Shown: in pieces, positions 47,022 to 57,711 of the stretch | How positions within the stretch are numbered: position 1 is the first letter of the stretch | Layout: every line of letters starts with the position of its first letter | Origin: an uncultured Candidatus Actinomarina sp. | GTDB taxonomy: Bacteria; Actinomycetota; Acidimicrobiia; Actinomarinales; Actinomarinaceae | NCBI GenBank assembly: GCA_902533795.1 | Contig: CACAND010000001.1 | Span: 324,732 to 388,731 of the forward strand | Direction: 5' to 3' | Length of the DNA stretch: 64,000 bases | Notes under the pieces: generated by a model | Told to the model about the DNA's origin: nothing | Seen by the model: the letters and a program-made list of their open reading frames with translations, nothing else | Database searches by the model: none | Program-made: the position numbers and the translations under genes

Positions 47022-48512
47022 ATGTATATAAGAGTTTTCATTTCAGCAGTTTTATTTTTTTTAAGCTTTCCACCATTTAATTTATGGTTCTTCATTTTTC
47101 CAGCACTATTCTTTTTTTACTATGCACTTTTAATTAGTGAAGCTCCATTTATAACTGGATTTATATTTGGTTCAATTTCATTTGGTGTTATTTTATTTGG
47201 AATCCAATCAATTGGTTATGAAGCATGGATTCCTCTAGTTATTTTGATGGGCCTTCTTTATGCTTTTCTTGGAAAGATATTTAAATTTATAGCTATCAAG
47301 ACGAGTAATAACTTTTTCGTTCTAATAGGAGTGTTAAGTATTTTTGATTTACTGAGAGCCTATTTTCCATTTGGTGGATTTCCTTGGGGTTCAACCTCAA
47401 CCGTTCTTTTAACAGGGTACAGGGACAGTTTATTCAATTTACTGCCAAGCTTGTTTAAAACATTTGGACCCACTGGATACTCATTAATCATTCAATCAGT
47501 GACTTTAATTTTTGTTTTATTAATTATTGATAACCAAAAAAAATATTTTTACTTGAAAGATTCACTAATATTTTTTACTTTTTTATTCATCCCACTGTCT
47601 ATATATTTAGCAAATAGCAACTTAAATTTATTTTTAAATAATTCAATAAATGAAAAAGTTAGTGTATCAATTATTCAAGGTAACAGCCCTTGTCCTGGAG
47701 CCAAAAATAATTGTAACGACGAAAGAAAGCGAATATATGAAAGTCATTTAAATTTAACAAGAAGCATACAGAACGATAAAGATTTAATCATTTGGCCAGA
47801 AAGCTCAACTGGATTTAGAAATGATCCATTGATCCACGAACGAGTATTAAATGACATTTCTTACGAAGCTCAAAGGCTTAATTCTTACTTTTTAATTGGA
47901 GGAGATAGGCCAATTGAGGATAAATATTTTGAAAATTATGGTGTTTTTATAAATAACAACGGACTGATCGTTGATCAGTATCTGAAACAACATCCTGTTC
48001 CATTCGGAGAATATATTCCATTTAGAGACTATTTAGACTGGATTCCTTCTCTCTCACTTGTCCCAAGAGATATGATCAGGGGAGACAAAGAAAAGATATT
48101 TCAACTTGGCTCTTACAAACTTTCTACAGTAATTTCTTTCGAGGGTTCATTCCAGAGATATATAAGAAATAGCATTCAAGAAGGTGCTGAAATTATCGTA
48201 ATATTAACAAATCAAGCTAGTTATGGCCAAAGTGGAATGTCTGAACAGTTTTTGCTTATGTCACGTGCTAATGCAATATCAAACGACAGACCAATTATTC
48301 ATTCGGCAATTACAGGAAAGTCAGCATTTATAGATAATGATGGAAATATTTTATCTGATACAAATCTTTTTACAGCAGAAATTCTTAATCAATCAATACA
48401 ACCAATTGACTCCCAAACACCATATAGTTTATTCGGCAACTACTTCAACTTTTTCGTTATTGGCTTTGGCTTTTTAGTTTTCTTAAGAAGAAAATATAAA
48501 TTCAGTCTTTAA
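47022..48512 (+). CDS. lnt: apolipoprotein N-acyltransferase
   Basis: N-terminal TMs with FLSFPPFNLW and FGGFPWGS; nitrilase domain VSIIQGN, IIWPESS, PVPFGEYIPFR. Confidence 0.85.
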   Translation: MYIRVFISAVLFFLSFPPFNLWFFIFPALFFFYYALLISEAPFITGFIFGSISFGVILFGIQSIGYEAWIPLVILMGLLYAFLGKIFKFIAIKTSNNFFVLIGVLSIFDLLRAYFPFGGFPWGSTSTVLLTGYRDSLFNLLPSLFKTFGPTGYSLIIQSVTLIFVLLIIDNQKKYFYLKDSLIFFTFLFIPLSIYLANSNLNLFLNNSINEKVSVSIIQGNSPCPGAKNNCNDERKRIYESHLNLTRSIQNDKDLIIWPESSTGFRNDPLIHERVLNDISYEAQRLNSYFLIGGDRPIEDKYFENYGVFINNNGLIVDQYLKQHPVPFGEYIPFRDYLDWIPSLSLVPRDMIRGDKEKIFQLGSYKLSTVISFEGSFQRYIRNSIQEGAEIIVILTNQASYGQSGMSEQFLLMSRANAISNDRPIIHSAITGKSAFIDNDGNILSDTNLFTAEILNQSIQPIDSQTPYSLFGNYFNFFVIGFGFLVFLRRKYKFSL

Positions 48513-49710
48513 GACCTTCATTAAAGTGTAAATTTTTCATCGCTGCTGCTTCAACAATCCCATCTTGATAAGCTCTTAAATCAAATTTATGAAGTACTGC
48601 AAGTAGATGATCAAAAATATCTGATTGGATTTTTTCGTATTCAACCCAGTCTGTAGTTTTTGTAAAAGTATATATTTGTATAGATACTCCTTGGTTTGTC
48701 GGCGCTAATTGTCTTACCAAGAAAGTCATATTTTGTGTATCTAAGCTTTCATTTTGTCTTAAATAATTTTCTACATATGCTCTAAAAGTCCCAATATTTG
48801 TTAAATTTCTTTGTTCTATTTGAGAAGTATCATTTGATGAGTCATTATTAAACATTTCCACTTCCTTAATTTTTTCATCTAAATAACTTTTGATAGGTGG
48901 GATCTTTTTTAAATTCTCAATATCTTGGATGGATAAAAATTTAATACTTGAAATATCAACTGTTATCGATCTCATTATTCTTCTACCACCAAATTCAGAC
49001 ATGCCTCTCCAGTTTTTAACAGAGGTTGAAATAATTTTTGATGTCGGAATGGATGTTATAGTTTTGTCCCAATTTTGTACTTTTACAGTATGTAGAGCTA
49101 TATCTATAACATCTCCATCTGCACCGTATTCAGGGACCTCAATCCAATCACCATTATTTATTATGTTATTTTGTCCAATTTGTACTGAAGCAACGAAAGA
49201 TAATATTGTATCTTGAAAAACTAGTAAAAGTACAGCAGTTAGTGCACCAAGCCCACTTATATAATATGTAACTGATTGTCCAGACAATATTGCAAAAACA
49301 ATTATGAAGATAAATGCATTCAATATGATCTTAATAATTTGTATGTAACCTTTGATAGGCCTATCTTTTAAAGCATCATATTTGCTAGATGCATTATTAA
49401 GAATTGAAAGTAATTCATTCAATGTAAGCCCTAAAAAGATTGCCAAAAATGAACTGATTATTCTTTGACCAACTTCACTGTTCATTAAGTCAATTGAAAA
49501 TTCTGTAAAAACTATTCCATTAAGAAATGTAAATACAGCAACAAAAGATAGTCTGTTTAAAAACTTTTTTTCTAAAAAAAGATCATCGATGATTGTATTA
49601 GTTTTTTTTGCAATTCGCTTTAGAGCTGGGAAAACTAAGACTCTTAGTATTAAAAAAATACCAAAGCTGCTTCCAATAATTGCTAACAATCTTAAATTTT
49701 CATCCGTCAT
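48502..49710 (-). CDS. MscS-family mechanosensitive ion channel
   Basis: FVASVQIGQNNIINNGDWIEVPEYGADGDVIDIALHTVKVQNWDKTITSIPTSKI. Confidence 0.88.
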   Translation of the reverse strand: MTDENLRLLAIIGSSFGIFLILRVLVFPALKRIAKKTNTIIDDLFLEKKFLNRLSFVAVFTFLNGIVFTEFSIDLMNSEVGQRIISSFLAIFLGLTLNELLSILNNASSKYDALKDRPIKGYIQIIKIILNAFIFIIVFAILSGQSVTYYISGLGALTAVLLLVFQDTILSFVASVQIGQNNIINNGDWIEVPEYGADGDVIDIALHTVKVQNWDKTITSIPTSKIISTSVKNWRGMSEFGGRRIMRSITVDISSIKFLSIQDIENLKKIPPIKSYLDEKIKEVEMFNNDSSNDTSQIEQRNLTNIGTFRAYVENYLRQNESLDTQNMTFLVRQLAPTNQGVSIQIYTFTKTTDWVEYEKIQSDIFDHLLAVLHKFDLRAYQDGIVEAAAMKNLHFNEGLKD

Positions 49711-49728
49711 ATAGCTATATTACCTTAG

Positions 49729-50412
49729 TCAGAATCCTCTTTCCTGACCTTTCCAAGGAGGAGAGACATTATTTTTAAATTCTTCAACGCTTGGTCCCTT
49801 TAGGTTTTTTAATTTTCTTAAACCCAAAAAATATGAAACAATCAAAAGTATTAAAGTTGTCTGATTAGAAGTTGATAATTTTATAATTGCAAGAATTTCA
49901 GGATTATTAAAAAACAATACCTGAAGACCTCCCTTTAGAGAAAGAAAAGCTACCCACAAAATAGCAACTTGATTGTAAGCTGGCTTAACAGAAGGCAATA
50001 AATACCATTCCATAGGCCATTTTCTAAAATATTGTGATGAGTAAATAGTAAAAGGTCTTCTAATCAATATTGATATAAATCCAATAAAAGCAATGCTTAG
50101 GTCTCTAATAATTCCTGGCAGAAAAAAACCTGATGCACTTCCTTGAAATCTAGCAATTAGTAATGCAACTATCGTTCCAACTACACCAATAAATGCAAAT
50201 TTTAGATCATCTTTTCTCAGCACTCTATAAATGATTGTAAAAACGACTAAGAACCCCGTTCCTATAATTGCAATATTTAAATCAAAAAATCTATTTAGTA
50301 AAACAAAAAAAACTGGTGCAAGGATTGAATCAAATACATTATTTTGGGATTCGTTCAGTCCAAGAACTTCACTTTTTATTTCTGAGAATTGTTTTTTGAA
50401 TCTCTTAAACAA
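49729..50412 (-). CDS. DUF3159 family membrane protein
   Basis: Multi-TM; IIGTGFLVVFTIIYRVLR, GFFLPGIIRDLSIAFIGFISILIRRPFT. Confidence 0.72.
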   Translation of the reverse strand: MFKRFKKQFSEIKSEVLGLNESQNNVFDSILAPVFFVLLNRFFDLNIAIIGTGFLVVFTIIYRVLRKDDLKFAFIGVVGTIVALLIARFQGSASGFFLPGIIRDLSIAFIGFISILIRRPFTIYSSQYFRKWPMEWYLLPSVKPAYNQVAILWVAFLSLKGGLQVLFFNNPEILAIIKLSTSNQTTLILLIVSYFLGLRKLKNLKGPSVEEFKNNVSPPWKGQERGF

Positions 50413-51688
50413 TTGAATTTATTTTTTCTTCAAAGTTCTCATTTGTTTTTTCAGAGAGAATTTCATTTGTTATGCTTTTTAATTCTTCAATTGAAACACT
50501 CTCAAAATTTTCTGAAAGCGTAGTTAAGTAATCATCTAGATCATCAAATTCAAATGATTGTGATTGAATAAATCTATATGCTTCATCTCTATCAACTCCT
50601 TTAGTAATGAGATGTGAAAGACAAGCCTGAGTTAATATACTTACTCTTGCTAAGTCAATATTGGAATTAATCTTTTCGTGGTTTATTTGAATATTGCTAA
50701 ATAATTTTTCCATTTCAATAGTTGCAAAGGAAATGAGGTTGAAACCATCAGGAAAAATAATTCTTTCTACTGAAGAATTTGAGATGTCTCTTTCGTGCCA
50801 TAAAGAGATATTTTCTAAAGAAGTGATAACGTAACCTCTTAAGATTCTTGATATTCCTGAAACTCTCTCAGAAGTTATTGGATTTTTTTTATGAGGCATT
50901 GCTGAAGAGCCCTTTTGTTCTTTTGAAAAAGATTCAAAGATCTCCCCAACTTCTGATCGTTGATACCCGCGAAGATTTTGTGATATACGATCAAAACAAC
51001 TTCCAAGCATTCCTACAGCAATTATTACTTCTGCATAACGATCACGACTTACAATCTGTGAAGCAAAAAGTTCAGGTTTTAGATTCAAGCTACTTAATGC
51101 TCTTTCCTCTATTTCTTGATTTAATATAGAGTAATTTCCAACTGCACCACTAAATTTACCAACAGAAATATTTTCTTTAGCTTTTACAATTCTTTGTTTA
51201 TTTCTATTAATTTCAAGAAGCCAATTTGAAAATATATTTCCCAGAAAAGTAATTTCCGCAAACACACCATGTGTTCTTCCAATTATTTTTGTATCCTTTT
51301 CTTTTATCGCAAGATTTTTTAAGGTTTCTATTAATTTATCAATTTGAATTAATAGAAAATCTAAAGACTCAATTATTAAAAGACTGTTTGAAGTGTCAAC
51401 AATATCCGAACTTGTCAGTCCATAATGTACCCACTCTGAGTTTTTTTGAATTTTATTTTGCAAAATATCAACAAAAGATGCAACGTCATGATTTGTGATA
51501 TTTTCTCTTTCTTCTAATTCTTCTAATGAAATATTTACCTTAAGTATTTCCGCGGACAAACCTTTTGGAACAATTCCTGCATCTTCAAGTTGTTTAGTAA
51601 CGGAAGATTCAACTTTTTTCCAGGTAGATATTTTGTTATTTTGATTCCAAATATCTTCAATTTCGTTTATCAAGTATCTTTTTATCAT
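50405..51688 (-). CDS. purB: adenylosuccinate lyase
   Basis: HYGLTSSDIVDTSNSL, GRTHGVFAEI, GSSAMPHKKNPI. Confidence 0.95.
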   Translation of the reverse strand: MIKRYLINEIEDIWNQNNKISTWKKVESSVTKQLEDAGIVPKGLSAEILKVNISLEELEERENITNHDVASFVDILQNKIQKNSEWVHYGLTSSDIVDTSNSLLIIESLDFLLIQIDKLIETLKNLAIKEKDTKIIGRTHGVFAEITFLGNIFSNWLLEINRNKQRIVKAKENISVGKFSGAVGNYSILNQEIEERALSSLNLKPELFASQIVSRDRYAEVIIAVGMLGSCFDRISQNLRGYQRSEVGEIFESFSKEQKGSSAMPHKKNPITSERVSGISRILRGYVITSLENISLWHERDISNSSVERIIFPDGFNLISFATIEMEKLFSNIQINHEKINSNIDLARVSILTQACLSHLITKGVDRDEAYRFIQSQSFEFDDLDDYLTTLSENFESVSIEELKSITNEILSEKTNENFEEKINSIV

Positions 51689-52960
51689 TTATCTAATTAT
51701 ATTTTGCTTTCTTTCTGGTCCAACAGATATATATTTAATTGGTATTTCTGTAAATTCTTCAATGAAATTTATATAAGTTTGTGCACTTTCTGGAAGTTTA
51801 TTAAATTCTGTAATTGAAGATATATCATCATTCCACCCCTCAAACGATTTATATATAGGTGTTGATTTTTCTAGAATATCCTCAACTAAAGGGTAATCAG
51901 TTAATTCCTGATCTTTAAATTTATAACCTACACAAATATTGACCTCATCTAAACCAGTTAAAACATCTAACTTTGTAATAAACAATTCACTCAAAGAATT
52001 TATTCTTGCTGAATATTTAAGTGAAACAAGATCTAACCAGCCACATCGTCTTCGTCTACCAGTCACTGTTCCAAATTCAGCACCTTTCTCGATTAAATAA
52101 TCTCCTATTTTATTACTCTGTTCAGTCATGAAAGGACCAGTGCCTACTCTAGATATGTAAGCTTTTGTAACACCAACAACCTTTTCAAAATTTAATGGTC
52201 CTATTCCAGAACCAATTGAGGCATTCCCCGCGCTGGTATTTGAACTTGTTACAAATGGATAAGTTCCATGATCAATGTCTAGTAATGTACCCTGAGCTCC
52301 TTCAAAAAGAATATTTTTATTTTCTTTTATAGAATTTGAAATAAATAATGAAGTATCTGTCGATAAGGATTCAATTAATTCGCGAAAAGTTTCATACTCA
52401 GATAATATTTCATCAAAATTTAAAGCTTTTCCTTTATAAATTTCTTCAATAATTTTATTTTTTTCGTTTAAGTTTTCTTGTAATTTGGATTTAAATTTTT
52501 CCGGTGATAAAAAGTCTTGTATTCTTATACCTTTTCTTTGAATTTTATCTCCATAACATGGGCCTATGCCTTTTTTAGTGGTGCCTATTTTTCGATCGCC
52601 TAAGCTTTCTTCTATCAATTCATCGAGGACTTTGTGATAAGGCATAATAATATGTGCGTTGTAAGAAAGTTTTAAATTTGAAGTATCAATATTTTTCTGA
52701 TTTAAACTATCAATTTCTTTTTTGAGAACTTCAAAATCAACTACACAACCTGAAGCTATTACTGGGGTACAAGTATCGTACATAACCCCTGATGGAACCA
52801 TAGATAATGCAAATTTTTCATCATCAACCACGATTGTATGACCAGCGTTGTTACCACCTTGAAAACGTACAACTAGGTCAGCTTTTGATGCAAAAAAGTC
52901 TGTGACTTTACCCTTGCCCTCATCGCCCCACTGAGCGCCTAAAACAATGGTAGTTGACAA
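51689..52960 (-). CDS. purA: adenylosuccinate synthetase
   Basis: VLGAQWGDEGKGKVTD, QGGNNAGHTIVV, GTTKKGIGPCYGDK, EGAQGTLLDIDHGTYPFVTSSNTSAG. Confidence 0.97.
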   Translation of the reverse strand: MSTTIVLGAQWGDEGKGKVTDFFASKADLVVRFQGGNNAGHTIVVDDEKFALSMVPSGVMYDTCTPVIASGCVVDFEVLKKEIDSLNQKNIDTSNLKLSYNAHIIMPYHKVLDELIEESLGDRKIGTTKKGIGPCYGDKIQRKGIRIQDFLSPEKFKSKLQENLNEKNKIIEEIYKGKALNFDEILSEYETFRELIESLSTDTSLFISNSIKENKNILFEGAQGTLLDIDHGTYPFVTSSNTSAGNASIGSGIGPLNFEKVVGVTKAYISRVGTGPFMTEQSNKIGDYLIEKGAEFGTVTGRRRRCGWLDLVSLKYSARINSLSELFITKLDVLTGLDEVNICVGYKFKDQELTDYPLVEDILEKSTPIYKSFEGWNDDISSITEFNKLPESAQTYINFIEEFTEIPIKYISVGPERKQNIIR

Positions 52961-53143
52961 CTTTGCTCCTTGAAATACAACATTGGATAATACAGGTATT
53001 TTGTATCTATATGAATATTTTTTTTAACTATAAAAGAATCAATTTGTAGGGTTTTGTAAACTATATTAGATTAATACATAGACAGAAACTTTAAGTAATT
53101 CTATTTATTGTTTTTGTCTGCTTTTATATAAAAGGAGAAAACA

Positions 53144-54220
53144 TTGAGTAAAAAAGCAATCGTTTCTTTACTTGTACTTTCTATGGTTGCTGTTGCATGT
53201 GCAACAGATACAGCCGAAGAGGAAGTTGCAGTTGAAGAAGAACACGATCACTCTGATGAATCAACACTTGAAATGGTCCTTGAAAGAGGATTCGTAAAGT
53301 GTGGAGTCAGTGGTAGTGCTACAGCTTTTTCCGAGACAGGTGCAGACGGTTCAATAACTGGTTTTGATGCTGATTATTGTTATGCCGTTGCAGCAGCTCT
53401 TTTTGGAGATTACAGTAAAGTTGAATTCAAATCACTTACATCAGCAGAAAGGTTCACCTCTCTAGCAGCTGGTGACATTGATGTTTTGATTAGAAACACA
53501 ACTTGGACTCAAAGCCGTGATACCGAACTTGGTAACGATTTTGGTCCTACTACATATTTCGACGGTCAACAATTAATGGGTAGAAATTCTGATGGTATAT
53601 CAAGTTCTTCTACACTTGCTGATATTGACGGTTTGAGTGTATGTACAAATGCTGGTACTACAACAGAAAAAAATATTACTGAAGGTGCAGGACTTGTTGG
53701 TGCAACCATCACGCTTGTAACAGTTGAAAAATTCTCAGAAGCTATGGATAAGTTCATTGCTGGAGAGTGTGACATTGTTACAACTGACGGTTCAGCTTTA
53801 GTTGGTAGAAGAGCAGTTAACGACGCTCTTAATGATTGGTCAATATTTCCACAATCACCAATTTCTAAAGAACCATTAGGACCTGTTTACAGATCAAACG
53901 ACAGTATGTGGGGAGACGTCATTAACTGGGTTGTTTATGCAACCATCATCGCTGATGAGTATGGCGTAACTAGTGCAAACGTTGATTCTGTTGACACCGA
54001 TGCTTTTCCAGAGCTTGGAAGACTTTTTGGAGCTAATGACGGCGAGTTACAGACCGTTATGGGACTTAGCGCAGATGCATTTTATAATGTCATCAAGCAA
54101 GTTGGTAACTACGACGAAATTTACTCCAGAAACCTTAATCCTGTAGGATTATTCCGTGAAGGTGGAGCAAATGATAGATGGACAAATGGTGGTCTAATTT
54201 ACGCACCTCCTGCTAGATAA
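53144..54220 (+). CDS. aapJ: general L-amino-acid ABC transporter substrate-binding protein (AapJ-like lipoprotein)
   Basis: Lipobox VAVACAT; VLERGFVKCGVSG, GFDADYCYAVAAALFGD; TTG start after AAAGGAG. Confidence 0.9.
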   Translation: MSKKAIVSLLVLSMVAVACATDTAEEEVAVEEEHDHSDESTLEMVLERGFVKCGVSGSATAFSETGADGSITGFDADYCYAVAAALFGDYSKVEFKSLTSAERFTSLAAGDIDVLIRNTTWTQSRDTELGNDFGPTTYFDGQQLMGRNSDGISSSSTLADIDGLSVCTNAGTTTEKNITEGAGLVGATITLVTVEKFSEAMDKFIAGECDIVTTDGSALVGRRAVNDALNDWSIFPQSPISKEPLGPVYRSNDSMWGDVINWVVYATIIADEYGVTSANVDSVDTDAFPELGRLFGANDGELQTVMGLSADAFYNVIKQVGNYDEIYSRNLNPVGLFREGGANDRWTNGGLIYAPPAR

Positions 54221-54238
54221 TTTATCATTATAAATTTA

Positions 54239-54268
54239 AAGAAGAGGGCTTTATGCCCTCTTCTTTTT
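54239..54268 (+). terminator. intrinsic terminator GAAGAGGGC-TTTAT-GCCCTCTTC-TTTTT
   Basis: 9-bp perfect stem and T5 tract between the substrate-binding protein and permease genes (likely partial attenuation within the operon). Confidence 0.88.
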
Positions 54269-54322
54269 ATGTTTTGGGCAATCTAACTATCTTATTTCTG
54301 TTCAATTTGGTAAAATTCACTA

Positions 54323-55882
54323 ATGTTGGGAAAAGTTCTAAAAAATTTTGATATTAGAACGTTTTGGCGAGATGTCAGATTTTTAAAATGGGCCGGGCAG
54401 GTTTTATTTTTAATACTTTTTGCTTATTCATTAGTGTTGTTCGTTCAAACTGGTATCAATAATCTGCAGTCAACAAATATACCATTTTCATTCGATTTTT
54501 TAGGTGACACTCCCGGCGTTTCAATCGCTGAAGGTTTTGAGACACTTCCTGACTCTGGACTCAGAATGCTTCATGTTGGTATGTTTAACATGATACGAAT
54601 AATGATCGGTGGAATAATAGTTGCAACTATTTTTGGAACGCTCCTTGGTATTGCAAGATTATCAAGCAACTGGATTGTTGAAAAAGCAGCAACAGCTCTT
54701 TTAGAAGTTGTAAGAAATGTCCCACTTTTAGTACAAATCCTTTTCTTCCAGGCATTTCTTTTAGCATTCCCAAGGCTCGAAGAAAGAGATAGGGGAGAAA
54801 TTATGTTTCATGTGAGCTCAAAAGGAATTGCTTACCCCTGGCCGGAACGTCAAGAGTCTGCTTTTATGTTCTTTGGGTTTCTTTTACTTACAATTTATCT
54901 TGCTCGAAGAGTATTCAAGTGGAGAGTAAGCTTGTTGGAGAAAGAAGGAAGAGATACAAATCCATTTCTTTGGTCGTTTTTAACATTCCTTGTTTTAACT
55001 TTTGGCAATTGGGCAGGTGGTTATAAATTAATGGGTATTATTGGACTGATATCTGGTTATATTTCTGCCATTTTTGATTCTATTCCAAGCATTGCATACC
55101 AAGGTTTATTTTCGGCAATAGCAGTTTTTTTTGCATTTAGATACATCAGAAAACAAATTAGAAATACTGACACAGGCGAAATAAGAGGAATTCTTTCCGA
55201 TGATGATTATTTTCGAATTATATTATCAGGAGTAGTAGCAGTATTTGTTGTTTTATTAATGTTTATGCCATTTGGTCAAAATATAACTTATTTTTTAGAG
55301 GGGGATGAACTATTTTATAAATCAAACTGGGGTATGCCACAATTTTTTGATGGCGTAGCAAAAAGATTTGACTTTAACATATCAGGACCTCCAGTGATTA
55401 TGAGCTATCCCGAAATAGTACAAGCTGGAACAACAAAATTTACAAGATATTCTCCTGACTTAGGAAAGGTAACTACTGTTGGTTACTTTGCAACTTGGTT
55501 TGGAGTAACTTTATACACTGCCATATTCATCTCAGAAGTTGTTCGTTCTGGAATAATGGCAATCTCAAAAGGACAGTCTGAGGCAGGTTTGTCTCTTGGC
55601 TTGAGAAGAAGATCACTATTAAGACTGATAATACTTCCACAAGCCTTCCGTGTTATGTTGCCTCCTATGGGAAATCAATATTTAAATCTTGCAAAAAATA
55701 CTTCATTAGGAGTAGCAGTTGCCTATCCAGAAGTTGTTGCTGTTGGTCAGACTTTATATAACCAAGAGGGTCAAACACTGCCAGTCTTTCTCGTTTGGAT
55801 GATTTTCTACTGCTCGATAAGCTTGTCAATCTCATCAATTATCAATTATTACAATAGAAAAATGAAAATAGTTGAACGATGA
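54323..55882 (+). CDS. aapQ: amino-acid ABC transporter permease (AapQ-like)
   Basis: VRNVPLLVQILFFQAF; EVVRSGIMAISKGQSEAGLSLGL; PQAFRVMLPPMGNQYL. Confidence 0.88.
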   Translation: MLGKVLKNFDIRTFWRDVRFLKWAGQVLFLILFAYSLVLFVQTGINNLQSTNIPFSFDFLGDTPGVSIAEGFETLPDSGLRMLHVGMFNMIRIMIGGIIVATIFGTLLGIARLSSNWIVEKAATALLEVVRNVPLLVQILFFQAFLLAFPRLEERDRGEIMFHVSSKGIAYPWPERQESAFMFFGFLLLTIYLARRVFKWRVSLLEKEGRDTNPFLWSFLTFLVLTFGNWAGGYKLMGIIGLISGYISAIFDSIPSIAYQGLFSAIAVFFAFRYIRKQIRNTDTGEIRGILSDDDYFRIILSGVVAVFVVLLMFMPFGQNITYFLEGDELFYKSNWGMPQFFDGVAKRFDFNISGPPVIMSYPEIVQAGTTKFTRYSPDLGKVTTVGYFATWFGVTLYTAIFISEVVRSGIMAISKGQSEAGLSLGLRRRSLLRLIILPQAFRVMLPPMGNQYLNLAKNTSLGVAVAYPEVVAVGQTLYNQEGQTLPVFLVWMIFYCSISLSISSIINYYNRKMKIVER

Positions 55883-57702
55883 TAAGAGATAGCAAATTTT
55901 TCATTGAAAATCCTTACGGAAGGTGGGTTAGAGATAATTTATTCTCCTCTTCGAGTTCTGCATTTTTAACTTTCTTCGCAGGTTTTATGGTTATTTATTC
56001 TTATAGAGGAATTGTTGGCTTCATATTAAATCCTGAAAGAATGTGGACATCAGTAACTTACAATATGAAGCTATACATGATTCTGGCTTATCCTGATGAA
56101 GCTATGATCAGAGTTTGGTTATCTGTAGGGCTTGCATTAATTCTTGGAGGTTTATCTATAGGATTTTACAATAGTGGTAAGACTATTTCTTTGGGTGGAA
56201 TTTTTCAAAAGCTATTTACAATATCTGCAGTAATAGCTATTTTAATTGCTTTAGCTCCAACAAATACAAATGTTATCCAAAATGATGGAAGTATAGAAGT
56301 TGTAGAAATAATTCCTCAAGATGTAAGAATGCTTATTCTAGTCCCGTCCTTGGTGCTAACTTTGGCATTCTTTTTTTTGAGGAATGTAAAAATTAAGAAT
56401 TTATTTAATACAGCAAAAGTAAATCTGACATATTTTGGATTAATTATTGCATCTTTATATTTTATTAAAATTCCAACAATATCACTTGATTCAAGCGGTG
56501 AAAGGATAATTCCAGATCCATTTCTTCCAATAGCCAGCACCACTTATATCCCATGGACAATCCTCTATGTTGGCATGTTATTATTCTTTTTTATTGGTTC
56601 ACTTTTAAAGAACAGAGATATAAAAATTATGGCAAGACTTATCCCGATTTCATGGTTCTTGTGCCCACTTTTTATATTCTCGTGGATTTTTAAGAAGCCA
56701 TTAGTTGAATTGAATACAGTTTTCAGTGCAGATATTCCTTCCATACTCGTTTTTGGAGTTATTGGATTTTTAATAATTAGATTTAGTGATAACGAATCTG
56801 TAGGAGTTTATAGAACTCCAATCAATATTGGGTTTTTAGTCTTGAGTATTGTAGTTTTTCTTTTACCCCTTGTATTTATCTTCAAAGCAACAATGGTACT
56901 TCTACTTTTACTTCTTATTGTTTCACCAGCTATCGCAACAACGAAAGAAGGTAAAAGACAGCTTTTTATTGTTTGGGTGGTTTCATTATTTGTTTTAACT
57001 TTTTTGATTAGGGGAGCAAGCTCTGACACGATGCTAGTAACTCCTACTGGAAGTATCTTTGGAGGATTTTCTTTGACATGGTTGCTTGCAATTTTTGGAA
57101 CTTATGCATCATTTCCGCTTGGACTTGCTTTAGCTTTAGGAAGGACATCAACCTTACCCGTAATTAGAATTATATGTACAGGAATAATTGAGATAGTTCG
57201 TTCGGTTCCTTATATTACTTGGTTATTTTTTGCTAGCGTTATGCTTACAGTTTTTCTTCCAGCGGGAGTTGAATTTAACTTGATAATAAGGGTTTTGATA
57301 TTAACTGCATTCTTTAGTGGGGCCTATTTTGCAGAATATATAAGAGGTGGTTTGCAATCAATACCAAAAGGACAATATGAAGCCGCCAATGCTATTGGAA
57401 TGAATCCATTTCAAAGAATATTTTTAGTAATAGTCCCACAAGCTCTTCGTACAATAATCCCTACCCTTGTAGGAAGTGTTATAACATCATTTAAAGACTC
57501 AAGTTTGGTAGCGATTATTGGATTATTTGATATTCTAAGAATCGGAACCTCAGTTATCCCAGCTCAATCACAACCAGTTGTATTTATAGGTAGAAACCTA
57601 GAACAATTAGTTTTCTTGTCTTTCTTCTTTTGGGTATTTACTTTTGTATTTTCAAGAAGATCGATGAAATTTGAGAAGCGTTTAGGTTTAGGAGAAAGGT
57701 AA
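55879..57702 (+). CDS. aapM: amino-acid ABC transporter permease (AapM-like)
   Basis: EIVRSVPYITWLFF; FFSGAYFAEYIRGGLQSIPKGQYEAANAIG; PQALRTIIPTLVG. Confidence 0.88.
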   Translation: MIRDSKFFIENPYGRWVRDNLFSSSSSAFLTFFAGFMVIYSYRGIVGFILNPERMWTSVTYNMKLYMILAYPDEAMIRVWLSVGLALILGGLSIGFYNSGKTISLGGIFQKLFTISAVIAILIALAPTNTNVIQNDGSIEVVEIIPQDVRMLILVPSLVLTLAFFFLRNVKIKNLFNTAKVNLTYFGLIIASLYFIKIPTISLDSSGERIIPDPFLPIASTTYIPWTILYVGMLLFFFIGSLLKNRDIKIMARLIPISWFLCPLFIFSWIFKKPLVELNTVFSADIPSILVFGVIGFLIIRFSDNESVGVYRTPINIGFLVLSIVVFLLPLVFIFKATMVLLLLLLIVSPAIATTKEGKRQLFIVWVVSLFVLTFLIRGASSDTMLVTPTGSIFGGFSLTWLLAIFGTYASFPLGLALALGRTSTLPVIRIICTGIIEIVRSVPYITWLFFASVMLTVFLPAGVEFNLIIRVLILTAFFSGAYFAEYIRGGLQSIPKGQYEAANAIGMNPFQRIFLVIVPQALRTIIPTLVGSVITSFKDSSLVAIIGLFDILRIGTSVIPAQSQPVVFIGRNLEQLVFLSFFFWVFTFVFSRRSMKFEKRLGLGER

Positions 57703-57711
57703 TATAAACAT

